A DNA stretch of 64,000 bases from Tubulanus polymorphus (taxonomy: Eukaryota; Nemertea; Palaeonemertea; Tubulaniformes; Tubulanidae), in NCBI RefSeq assembly GCF_964204645.1, contig NC_134025.1:15470001-15534000 (forward strand), in the 5' to 3' direction. The position numbers and the translations under genes were made by a program. A model generated the notes under the pieces. It made no database searches. It was not told the origin of the DNA and saw only the letters and a list, made by a program, of their open reading frames with translations. How positions within the stretch are numbered: position 1 is the stretch's first letter; every line of letters starts with the position of its first letter. This document shows, one piece after another, positions 22,549 through 32,373 of the stretch.

Positions 22549-23752
22549 CAGGGTTCATTGTCTCAAGCTCAGGTGAAATTCAAGCCATTTCAAGCTAGAT
22601 TTATACCATTTTCAAGCTATTTTTTAAGGCACGTTGGAAGCAATTTTCGATAGTCGCAGCCAATTTGCATATTTTTAGGTTCGTATAAAAAAGAGGTAAA
22701 ATTTTGATTCCAGTGGAACCTCCGAGTTGATACGATTCTGTTAGAGATGAAACCCATTTATCACAATGATTTTCAGCATTTCCTAGCTTAAATATTCATA
22801 CCAATCAAGATTTGGATATTAGGCCATCCCAAATTAATTGTCTGTTTTGTCGTTACACCTACTAAAATGTAGGAAGGTAGAATCATTTTTATTTGCAAAA
22901 TTTTGGGGCAAAAAAAAACCAACAAATTTATCATCGACTCTTTTAGTGGAAACAATATCCCAAATCTGCGTTCAAAATGAAACAGTAGATTGAATATATG
23001 CACGCTATAACATAACCAGCTTTAATATAGTCACTAAGAATGAATGGCAGCTTATTGGAACACTGCCAGTTTCCTGGAAAACTTCAACTATAGTCGAGGC
23101 ATGTTTTCACACGATGCACACTTAACTTCAAACATACATAGCTCATACATCGGCAGTGGGTCGGCCATTTGTATCAAAAATAAAATTTATTTCAATGAAT
23201 CCAAGAAAAAAGTTTCCACTCGGTACCTTTGAAATCGGGTCGGTCGGGTGAAGGCAAACAGACCTTTATTTTTGGATGGCCTAATACGAAATTTGTAATG
23301 TTCAATGACTTTGACTAGGTCACGGTGCCTTCAACATGGCTCTCACACCTGGTGTGGGATTTCAATGCCATTTTACATCAATGCTCGATAACATGCATGA
23401 CTGAAATTTCCCCATATGTTCAAGTCTCCAGACACTGGAGAGTTTCACCACAAGTCGCAGTGCAAGGGAGTCTCGTGATTCAATACAATTCAATTAATTT
23501 CTTTATGGATGCCTAAAACATGATGCATGCGTAGAAACGACTCAAGAACATATTCTGTCTGTGATTTCATCGAAAAAATTCGCGAAGAAGAAAATTTGTG
23601 ATATTCAAGCATTTCAAGCCATATCTTTTTATTTCAAGTCAAAAATAATTATTTCAAGCTTTCGATCTATTTTCAAGCTGTTTTCAAGCGCTTGAGTAGT
23701 ATTTCTCAAATTCAAGCCATTTCAAGCTTTTCAAGCACCGTGACGAACCCTG
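22549..23752. mobile_element. hAT-like non-autonomous element in the LINE RT
   Basis: 1,204 bp with CAGGGTTC at the left and GAACCCTG at the right, and CTGAG duplicated at 22544-22548 and 23753-23757. Both flanks of the interior carry many ATTTCAAGC repeats (for example 22573-22620 and 23600-23735). CAGGG termini with a 'CTTGAAA' subterminal pattern are common in hAT elements. The visible duplication is 5 bp where hAT normally gives 8, so the superfamily is an inference. Removing the insertion restores the LINE reading LQPQ|AEEIL. Confidence 0.7.
22822..23281. mobile_element. GGCCATCCC-TIR element nested in the hAT-like element
   Basis: Left terminus GGCCATCCCAAATTAATTGT, right terminus AACAGACCTTTATTTTTGGATGGCC, flanked by TA on each side. 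It is 460 bp and aligns with the 562-bp copy at 36525, but lacks the segment that carries the LINE fragment there. It has no coding capacity. TA flanks and imperfect 30-40 bp TIRs suggest a Tc1/mariner-type MITE. Confidence 0.75.
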
Positions 23753-25563
23753 CTGAGGCTGAAGGCGTTTTAGTAACACCTTCAATTGGATCTTACTGGC
23801 GTGGCTAATAAAGCTGATGGTTCGGTGGTCTTCGCATTTCTGAGAATTGCCTTTCTTTGGTAGCGGGAGGACAATAGATGTAGTCCAGTCATCAGGCCAT
23901 TCTCCAGTCTCCATAACCTTGTTGCATATCTCGATGACTGGAAGACCGCCATGAACTAGTAGCTCGGCTGGAATGTTGTCTACTCCAGGAGACTTCCCAT
24001 GCTTCAGCGTTTTCACTGCTTCACTAACCTCGTCTTCTAGGATGTGTGGCTCGTAGGAGTTGTCGTCGGCTGTACGTTTCTTGAGGTCTTCCAGTACCTC
24101 CTGCTCTGCCGTGAGCTGGTAGTTGTATAGCTCTGAACAGAATTCGTGCCACCAGTTTGCTATAGCTGCTTTCTCTGTGAGAAGTGTGCCTGCCTTATCT
24201 TCGATGCAGCCGCTTCCTCCTGTGCTAGGTTTTGTCAGCAGTTTTATAGCCTGGTATGCTGATTTGGTGTTATTTCTGTGCAGGTCGTTCTCGACTTCCG
24301 CGCATTTTGTCTGCACCCACTGTTCTTTCGCTACCTTGATGTCTTTCCTGATTTTTTTGTTAATCGCTCTATATGCCTCATTATCATCTGCTGAGATGAA
24401 TCTTCTGGCCTTTAGGAGTCGCCGATGGTCACATTTTCCTAAAATTTCAGGTGTCATCCATTGACTCTTTAGCTTTTTCTTTTTGCCAATGATCTCATCG
24501 GCTGTGGTGGTGATGGCTTCTTTCGCTTTGCAGCACAGTTCATTTGCACTCTCATCCAGCTCAAGTAGTGGGGCAAATTTGCCGCCGATGGTGACCTGAT
24601 AAACATCTCGGGTCTCTGGGTTCTTCAGCTTGTCAAGGTAATATTTCACTCTTGAGTTAGTCTTTCTTGGAAGTCTTTTTAGTCGGAGGTTCATGGTTGT
24701 CAACACCAGATCGTGATCGCTCCCGATGTCAGCACCTGGGAATGTTCTGGTCCTCATCAGGTTGAAGCTACTGAGGAATCTCCGGTCCACCATTAGATAG
24801 TCAATCAGATTGTGTGACTTCCCATTTGGTGAGTGCCAGCTTGCCTTTCGACTGAGTTTCTGTTTGCAAAAGGTGTTGAGTAATGATAGGTTGTGGGTGC
24901 GTGCAAACTCCAACAAAATGAGCCATTGGTCATTTTTTTTACCGAGCCCAAGTCTTCCTATGGTACCCAGCCAGCCTGAATAGGCATCAGTCCCAATTTT
25001 GACATACCAGTCTCCATTGTCCATAACCACATCTTGTATTGGTAGCTTTGACATTACATCATTTACTTCTGAGTGGAATCGTTCCAGGGTTTCGTGAGTG
25101 GCCTCGCTGGTAGGTGCATACACTTGGACTATGGTCATGTTGAAAGGTTTCACATTCAGCCGAAGTACTAGAACTCGTTCTGAGATAGGTTGGAACTTGA
25201 ATATTGCAGGGGCTTTGTGTTTGTGTACGATGAAACCCGTTCCATGTATCCTCCTTGTTGCGTTTCCGCTGTGTATCACTCCGCTGTATTGAACTCCCCT
25301 GCACCGACAATTCTTGCCTCCGATAAACCTATTACGTTCCAAGAATAGTTTTTGAGTTCGTGGAGAAGCTGTTCTATCTTTCCCATGGCACTCAGGGTTC
25401 GAACATTCCATGTTCTGACCACAAAGTTTGCGCGTCTAAGTTGGACTGCTGTCTGGTTGTCAGTAGCATACTTGTCGATCCCGCCCTGACTTGCGGGGTA
25501 CGCGGACGTCGTTAACCCGGGCCTCGTCCGATCCGGTATGAGTCTGGTTGAGCGTTTTTCCAT
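23753..25563 (-). pseudogene. LINE endonuclease and N-terminal reverse transcriptase
   Basis: The first frame (25563 leftward) holds VVRTWNVRTLSAMGKIEQLL and NVIGLSEARIVGAGEF. A frameshift near 25280-25300 moves into the long frame ending at the hAT-like element: SGVIHSGNATRRIHGTGF, VQVYAPTSEA, GDWYVKIG (the usual GDWN has Tyr for Asn), LIDYLMVDRRFLSS, SDHDLV, then the linker and the start of the reverse transcriptase with LKHGKSPGVDNIPAELL, WTTSIVLPLPKKG and CEDHRTIS. The endonuclease nicks target DNA and the RT primes from it. This copy is dead through the frameshift and insertion. Confidence 0.85.
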
Positions 25564-25916
25564 GTTGAAGCTTGGGCGTAATTTACCTGGCGGTGCCCAG
25601 CTCCTCTCCAGGTGGTTTAAAATCAGTGTTTTCCCTCACCTAGGAAGACTGCCATCATCCAAGGCTACGAGCTCTTCCTACCCGGGAGGATGTCTTGAGT
25701 GGCTCATGGTCTCCTGCCAGACCAGGTTTGAAATCAGAGTTTTCCATCTCCTAGGTGCGATTTTTTGCGAGTGCCACCAGCTCGGCTCACTATGGTCTGC
25801 GGTCGGCTTTCTGTGTTATAACTAGACAGGCCCCACGAATGAGGCTCCCCTATCCGCCACCTGGGGACGCGCTGAGTGGCTCTGTGAGCTGAGCCCCTGG
25901 GAAATTACCCAGAGCC
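25564..25916 (-). mobile_element. LINE 5' region with internal direct repeat
   Basis: GGTTTAAAATCAGTGTTTTCC (about 25614) and GGTTTGAAATCAGAGTTTTCC (about 25723) start two diverged units of about 110 bp, each followed by CACCTAGG/CTCCTAGG. Tandem 5' units are common in LINE promoters. There is no ORF. Confidence 0.5.
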
Positions 25917-25923
25917 CTGAGCA

Positions 25924-26794
25924 CTAGCAGGTAAATGAATCGCCATTACAATGCTGTCGAACCAAATTTGCGGATTTTTCCATTGTGAACGTGTATTGTT
26001 AAATGACCACCTGCCTGTTGGAAAATTGATTTAAAATCACAAAATCATTGAATTTCACACCTTGTGATGTTTTTCCCTATCGGGAAATGTAAAAACTAAG
26101 TAACTCAAAAGACCATCAGCAAGAATCAAGGACTTAGTGTCCGGAAGGTAACTGATTTTGAGAAATACTGAATCTGATGTATCAAAATTCAACGTTGAGC
26201 TTAACTGTGCATGCATGTCAATTAACTTCGATAACCTATGTTAGCCCTGGTCCAGATCTATTATCCGACTACATTCTGACTGTTACTGCAGCTGGTATAT
26301 ATCGTATATAGCCAGTGAATGGTATCATAAAATAATGTCAGATAAAATTGCGATTCGACACCGGGTATCCCGGTTACTATTTATAGTGATAGTGAAGAAA
26401 TTCAATGTTCAAAAAAAATTCTGCGATTCCGTCATTCCGGATATGACAACACTGGATTCCCATTGAGTTTCCAGCAAAGATTCTCAAGGAAAGTACTACC
26501 GCTACGGGCCCTTGGTGCTTAGGGACCCATTCACCAGAACTATTCTTGCGTATTTAACCTCATTTTTCAGATCTTTGTAAACTCAATTACTGTAAAAACA
26601 GTGTCCTCTGGACCCGATGGCGACAAAAAAGATTTTAAAAAAATTCCGTCAACCAAATCAAAAATGACGTAATCACCCAGCTAAACAGCCACATGAGGAT
26701 ATTTTTCTCTTAGAAACGAATGTTGAAAAAATATGGCAATAGCTGGACAAAAATTTGGATCATTCTAATATGACAATGCAATATTCAAACTAAC
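25924..26794. other. Putative intron or 3' flank of the host gene
   Basis: No ORF or repeat stands out. It lies immediately downstream (minus strand) of the candidate exon at 26795-27034, so it may be intronic or contain the gene's remaining exons, which I could not identify. Confidence 0.4.
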
Positions 26795-27034
26795 CTCACA
26801 GCATCCATTTGAGGTTTGGCATTTTCAAACATATCTTGCGTACTTGTGGTCAAAGGGCTAGTTACACTTCTGATCTTATGCTGCCTTGGTGAAATGTGAG
26901 ACTTTAAAGAGTCCGACGATTTTGAGTCCATTTTTGCTGGCCCATCTGGAGATTTTGAAATGGAGTTTGCTGCATGAGCATTGGTTCTCTTCTGTATCTG
27001 TTCCAGTGCATCAGACATTTCAAGAAGTCGTGAC
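26795..27034 (-). CDS. Candidate host-gene exon 6
   Basis: Acceptor TGCAATTGTAG|GTCACGACTT and donor GCTGTGAG|GTTAGTTTG bound 240 nt with one open frame: SRLLEMSDALEQIQKRTNAH, then a Ser/Lys-rich stretch ending ENAKPQMDAVR. It starts with one base completing a codon and ends with two, so it accepts the two bases (AG) left by the exon at 27910, giving an Arg codon. The N-terminal part looks helical, the rest unstructured. The family is not recognised. Confidence 0.65.
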
Positions 27035-27909
27035 CTACAATTGCAATGCAATGATTCTGATTATTTTTGACAATAAATCATTTAAACACTTAATATAGCC
27101 CTTAGTGATCAGAGGGGCCAACGGAAAACCATTCAGGGTGGTAAAAAATTCTACGCACTATTTGTCAATGCGCTGTAGGCCTAATTATATGCTCTGATTT
27201 CACCAATATGAGGTGTAAATTGCAGTTAGTTGTATTTTTTTCTGTAAGATGCAGTATGAAAAGAGAACAATGATGATAATAAGTCTGAAGCACCGGTGAA
27301 TAATAATTCAAAACTTTCAGAGAACAGAAATTAAGTGAACAGAGGATTGATGATTATGATAATAATAGGCATTTATATATATTTTATTTACCGCACTACA
27401 CTACGTCTCAGACGGTTTACAATAAAAATTCAGCTGTAAAACACATTTAAACTACTAATAAAAGTGTTCTTTAAACAGAAAAATTTCAAGATGAGATCTG
27501 AAATTATCAATGTCATTACAGTTCCAACGATTTAACTTAGATCATTCCATCAAATTAAGAGGTAGATTATTCCATCAAATTTGCGCTGCATGAGAAAAAG
27601 ATCAATTCCTTTAGTTTTAGGTAAAACACGAGACAGTGTAACACTTCTCTCTGAGTGCAATGGTCATCTTGGCTTACACACAGACAGAAGTTCCTGAAGG
27701 TACAAAGGTGCAACCACATGTACTCTTATGAAACCAAATAACTTCTGTTTTGGAATTGTTAATACAACAAATTATCTCTAATCCATTGTCATAGTTGATT
27801 AATACATGCTTCAATTTTTGCTAGAACGGTAAGCAGTTTTTCACATGCAATGTATAGATTATATAAGCAATAGGTGTATAAAGTAAATATAACCAACCTC
27901 AGGACTGAC
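27035..27909 (-). other. Putative intron
   Basis: AT-rich, without open frames. A poorly preserved duplicated phrase GAGGTAGATTATTCCATCAAATT occurs at about 27544-27580 next to a similar ATCATTCCATCAAATTAAG. No element is recognised. Confidence 0.4.
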
Positions 27910-28032
27910 CTTTCGCGAATACCACATGGTAAATCAGCAATCATACCAAGTTTGCCATCTATAACTATTTGCTGTGTATGTTCATTTATAGGCTGCTTGA
28001 CATTTTGTATACAATGAATATTTCGACAGATG
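27910..28032 (-). CDS. Candidate host-gene exon 5
   Basis: A clear donor ATTCGCGAAAG|GTCAGTCCT at the lower end follows an open frame reading NEHTQQIVIDGKLGMIADLP and CGIRER. The acceptor is ambiguous. AG at 28033-28034 gives a 123-nt exon whose phase fits the preceding exon (39169-39248), but its pyrimidine tract is poor. AG just before CCTATAAATG would start it at 27992. It ends in phase 2, matching the exon at 27034. Product unrecognised. Confidence 0.5.
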
Positions 28033-29460
28033 CTCATGAAGCTTATTAGCAGCCATACGTCAAGCAGCTGTGCGGCTATAGGTAACTAGACATTGGCCTA
28101 TAATTATTTATTGGTTTGGATCCAAATTTTAATTTGGTGGTTTTTTATCAATGGTTTGACCAGTGCATGTTTATTGTAAAGAACAATGGGTCCAGTAGGA
28201 TCAACTGAGTACATTTTAGTTTTGAGCACAAAAATCGATTTTTTCTTGGATTTGCAATATTAAATAGCTGAAGAAATAAATAATCGTAGACTGTGTAGTC
28301 AAACATGTTCAACTTTGATAATAAAACATAGTAATGGGTTTTCGCAATGAGTCACATGGTAGAACATTTCTTGATTATGATGTCACTGGAAAGCCCTTCT
28401 AAAGGGATTTCCAAGTGATACCCTTCTGAAGGGCATTCCATGTGATGTCAGGAAACATCAGTTACTAGAATGGGGAAAAATTCATTGAAGTTTTGCACAT
28501 TTTCTACGAGCACCTTTAAACGACTTAGAGCTGATGGACGAAACTTGCCATATCAATTCCAAAACGGCTTAGAGCTGATGGACGAAACTGACCATATCAA
28601 TTCCAACACCTATTTCCCTTCTAATGACAAAATATTAGTTTTGTTTATTCTTTGGTTACAATTTGTGCCACAAAGAGCTAACAGAAAGTTACTCTCAGGA
28701 CCATTCAACACAGTTGATCCTAAAAAGTAGGTATAACACCAGTTTCAAAACAAGAGATCCATGGAACTTGAGACTTCGTCGAGATAATCGGATCCAGTTT
28801 GGGAAAAGGAACAGGTCCCGCCTCGCTGGGCAGGCTGGATCAATGTTTTAAATGTATCAATTACATTTACATGTATAACAAATATATATGTCACCACTTG
28901 TGCTGAAATGTAATTTAGAATTCAATACTCTCTTAATTCTAAAATATGCTTGTTTTCTGGCCTTATTTTCTCAAATGAGCTGAAACTTTTCGCTGGTAAT
29001 TCGCTGGCAATTTCTTTTGAGGTTTATGTTTGATGCTCTATCCAACCACTCCAGTTTAAACTGCATATCAGTGAATACCTCTTAAAAGCTTTTCGATTTT
29101 TTTGAAAACGCACAACAGTTTGATTGCCAACAAGTTGTTGACAAACAGCGAGTCCATTGAGACTTGAATTGTATTAACTTCAACTTTTTTTAAAAATGTG
29201 CGGTCTGAGGGAAATTAATGTCCGATATATCACTACTGCACATGCTGGTACCACTAGGTTGTTTCAGATAGGAAATGCCTCTACTTCAGTGGAGTATCGA
29301 TTTTTCAAGCTATTCTGAGGAAAGCAGTGTTTGTTGTAGTAGAGACAAATAGAAACCACTCTAGTGTAGATAGGGATTGTACGTATCATTCAACATCCAT
29401 TTGACAAATCTGAAACAATAGAGGTACCAATTTAGTTTCTGCCTAATCAAAATACAAATA
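28033..29460 (-). other. Putative intron with small repeats
   Basis: Contains paired hairpin motifs at 28386-28440 (AAGCCCTTCTAAAGGG and ACCCTTCTGAAGGGC). It also has a tandem duplication of about 45 bp with CTTAGAGCTGATGGACGAAA at about 28522 and 28567, and an ACAAGAGATCCATGGAACTT motif at 28750. No gene is supported. Confidence 0.45.
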
Positions 29461-30138
29461 AAAAGTATGCAATACACTGCCAGGGCTTGTCAAGTTAGGA
29501 TATCTATTAGGCCGGCCATGGAAAACCCCATGACCAAGTTAGTTACGAAAAAAATCTTAAGTCAAGACCCAAGAAAAATTTGGGCAGACGCTACCGCCTG
29601 GCCCAGCCATTTTCATTCATCCCTCCAACACCATACAAGTCTACGACAACTGTCAAAATAACTTGCCCCCGTCCCATATTGCAATGACAGAAATACTTAA
29701 AAAAAAACTCACCCAAGCAGGAATCCTGAAGCAGAGATTGAGAACAATGAATCTGAAAAAAATGGAAATATTTTACTCATTTTATGGTTACATAGGCCAT
29801 ATGCGGCTGAGAGCAGATCGTCTCCCAGGCGAAATGAATTAAGCTGAAATTTGAATTTGATAATTAATAATTATTAGAAGGGCACACAAATGCGGTTGAA
29901 AATAAATCACATGCCACTAAAAATTACGCTGCATACTTTGATATCGATGCAATGTAGCTCCTTTAATCATTAACCTAGGTAAATGACGGTTTGTCGATAG
30001 AAATCGACAGAACACCAGCTAACACCTCAGTTGTCAGGTTGTTTAATTTACTTTTCGTAAGAATTTAGCGTGCTGAAGACACTGACGGAATAAATCGAAG
30101 TCAGAATTCCATCAACATTGGACCCAGCATTGCCATAC
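29461..30138 (+). repeat. Family B repeat, copy 1, left part
   Basis: Collinear with 60084-60789: AATACACTGCCAGGGCTTGT, CATGGAAAACCCCATGACC, GCAGGAATCCTGAAGCAGAG, and onward to GACCCAGCATTGCCATAC. It is interrupted at TTAA (30139) and resumes at 30779. Confidence 0.85.
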
Positions 30139-30142
30139 TTAA

Positions 30143-30774
30143 AGAGCATATGCCATCAAAATAGAATATTGTGTAAAATTCACTTTCAAATGTGATGTAT
30201 TCGCAAATATCAAATAAGGAACTGGTTTGAATTTTAGTTCAGCCATTACTGAGAAATATGACTTTCAAATCGTCAATTTCAGCACATGCTCACTGTTATT
30301 GTTTATCTTAGCTGGTGCGTGTTTCTGACGTCATCTCTGACAAACGCTCGCGGCTTCCAGTCATTTCATTAGACATTTCATGCGATATTTTATCGTTTTG
30401 GGAGTGATTTGAATTAATAAACTCTTACAATTGTATAGTGTTGCTACCGTTGTATATGACGTGAGTAGCACTGTAGGTTAGTGAATACAGTGAACAAATG
30501 GTGTTTATTTCATCGATTAAACATAGGCTACGCATACTAGCGTGCACATGTGCTTGTTTTGATTGTCATAGTTAACATCATAAATAGCGCCACCAGCTGG
30601 TTGAATATGAACTATACGCACCGAGTGAAGGATAAATAGATGACTATTCTGCTAACTATTATGGCTAATTCGTGCTCCTTTTTTCAATACGTCACATCTC
30701 AGGTCGTTATATGTATACTAAAGTTTCTTCTGGTTAAGAAATCGCGGAAAGTACAATTTTGATGGCATTTCCCT
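30143..30774. mobile_element. TTAA-targeting MITE (piggyBac-type), 632 bp
   Basis: Flanked by TTAA (30139-30142 and 30775-30778). Left end AGAGCATATGCCATCAAAAT; the right end, inverted, reads AGGGAAATGCCATCAAAATT. The undisturbed family B copy has a single TTAA at 60790-60793 in the same context (CATACTTAACTGG), a direct empty-site proof of the insertion and of its target duplication. There is no transposase ORF. Confidence 0.92.
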
Positions 30775-30778
30775 TTAA

Positions 30779-31037
30779 CTGGATTCATACACTACATTAG
30801 ATAGTTCAACGATATTCAGCAAAAAACATGAACTTCACTTACCCAAGACGTCAAAATGACGTGTATCCCTTGTGCAATTTCTTGCTCAGCTAAACTGGTT
30901 GTTTGGAGAATACCCGAGCTGGTGAGGGTATTTCCCTGGTTTTCCCTCAACAACCAATCAGAGTGCAGCTTTCTCACAATGACGTCACAAGCGCGATCAG
31001 GCAGGCCGCAGCCTATACCGTTGAAGAGCAGTGATTA
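30779..31037 (+). repeat. Family B repeat, copy 1, right part, with CRE and CCAAT motifs
   Basis: Resumes with CTGGATTCATACACTACATT and matches 60794-61056. It contains GACGTCAAAATGACGTG (30847-30863), CCAATCAGAGTGCAGC (30953-30968) and a perfect TGACGTCA (30981-30988). The CCAAT-to-TGACGTC spacing is kept in copy 2, so this may be the promoter of the element. Confidence 0.8.
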
Positions 31038-31073
31038 GCTGAAAGAGCCCACGTGATCTTCGGATGGAACATA

Positions 31074-31150
31074 TATTAGCGAAAAAATACCGAACAGTAC
31101 AAAAGACGAGTTTACGTGCACGGCATTTTGTGAGCAAGTTATTTCCGGAA
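31074..31150 (+). repeat. Short dispersed repeat shared with 43494-43565
   Basis: ACAAAAGACGAGTTTACGTG then GGCATTTTGTGAGCAAGTTATTTCC matches ACAAGAGACGAGTTTCGATG then GGCATTTTGTGAACACGTTATTTC at 43510. Function unknown. Confidence 0.6.
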
Positions 31151-31532
31151 AGGTCTCCAGGCCATTATGAAGACTTTGTCGTCGACAAAGTCAAAACAAT
31201 TTATAATTTTAGTGAGGGTCAGGTCAATAACACTAAAACATTACATGATGGTGTATGTTTAATCCAGTATCAAAATTAAACGTAAATATACTCTAGAGTT
31301 TACGCATTTATAATTCAAAAAGATTTCATTACAGGCCTACTCCTTACTTTAAAGATTTGAAATATGTGCGATTGCCATTGCTTTCCCATGGCGGTGCGCA
31401 GTCCAGGGTTCACTGCTGACCCAAATTCACTGCCAAGTACAGCAACTCTTTATGAAATGAGCTAATTTTCGAGTTATTTACCATATGCAACACTTATGCT
31501 ATTTTGATAAAATGGAGTACGGATTGATTTTA

Positions 31533-31713
31533 CAGTACAACTCATTTAATTCGGACTAATTGGGACTGGAAAGTTTTGTCCGAAATTATGAGAAATCCAA
31601 ATTATGAGCCAATTGATTTGAAATAAATGGAATTTTAGTCCTAAATTCCTGGAATTTTGGTCCTAAATAAATGGAAATCCGTATAAAACCGATCTGAATT
31701 AAAAGAGTGACTG
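31533..31713. mobile_element. pogo/Tigger-like MITE
   Basis: 181 bp between TA dinucleotides (31531-31532 and 31714-31715). Ends CAGTACAACTCATTTAATTC and, inverted, CAGTCACTCTTTTAATTCAG. The TA duplication and CAGT ends are typical of pogo-type mariner MITEs. Confidence 0.75.
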
Positions 31714-32373
31714 TACCATTAAATATTTAAGGGCTAGGGAGAAAATAAAATAAAAACAAGGAGCCAGTGGACACATTGAGATTCGGCTTCGAAAGAAGGT
31801 AGTCATGTACTAAATAAATTGTCATGGGATGATGACATGCTTCTCATAAAAGAAGAGTGATTGACCCAACACTGGACCAAGAAACCAAAAAATTCATCGA
31901 GGGAACTTATTTGGACCAGTGCCTGCTATAATATATGAATAAACATTCAAGTTCTAGCGTTTGCACGAATTATGAATCTGGTTACACACTATCATTTTGG
32001 CCTTTGCAAAGCTGTCAGTTACAACACATGAAACTGGAGACCAAGCAGCAGGAGTAGTATATTTTTCTTATTAACTTTCTTTATTGCCACCCTCAAAGGT
32101 AAATGTACTACAGTCATGGGATTCTATTTCATCTGTAGTTTCTGTATATTCGTCATCTGAAGGGAATAAAGGCAAGAAAGTTAACTTATATGAATAGAAA
32201 CACTTGTTCTGGTTATTATTGGTGGTATAACTTGCTATTGCTTTAAATTTTTAAACTCGATATACTAAGTCATGTGGAACTTGAATGGAGCCATTGATTT
32301 CAATCAGTAGCATATATTTTATTGGGTTTATAGTATGCAAGCAACTGCGTTAAGGTAGGACCTAAATGTAAGA
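31714..32373 (-). other. Putative intron, no gene seen
   Basis: AT-rich and without notable ORFs or recognisable repeats up to the minisatellite. Confidence 0.4.

Larger units (their letters stand above)
21268..25916 (-). mobile_element. LINE of the CFDP2-like endonuclease/RT type, interrupted
   Basis: Reading right to left: a 5' region with a direct repeat (about 25610-25760), an endonuclease/RT ORF, then a hexamer 3' tail. The heptamer CTGAGCA occurs at 21261-21267, just outside the tail, and at 25917-25923, a candidate target-site duplication. A 1.2 kb hAT-like insertion (22549-23752) lies inside the reverse transcriptase. Proteins of this look are often annotated 'craniofacial development protein 2-like' or 'endonuclease-reverse transcriptase'. 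The clade (RTE or a relative) is not settled. Confidence 0.85.
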
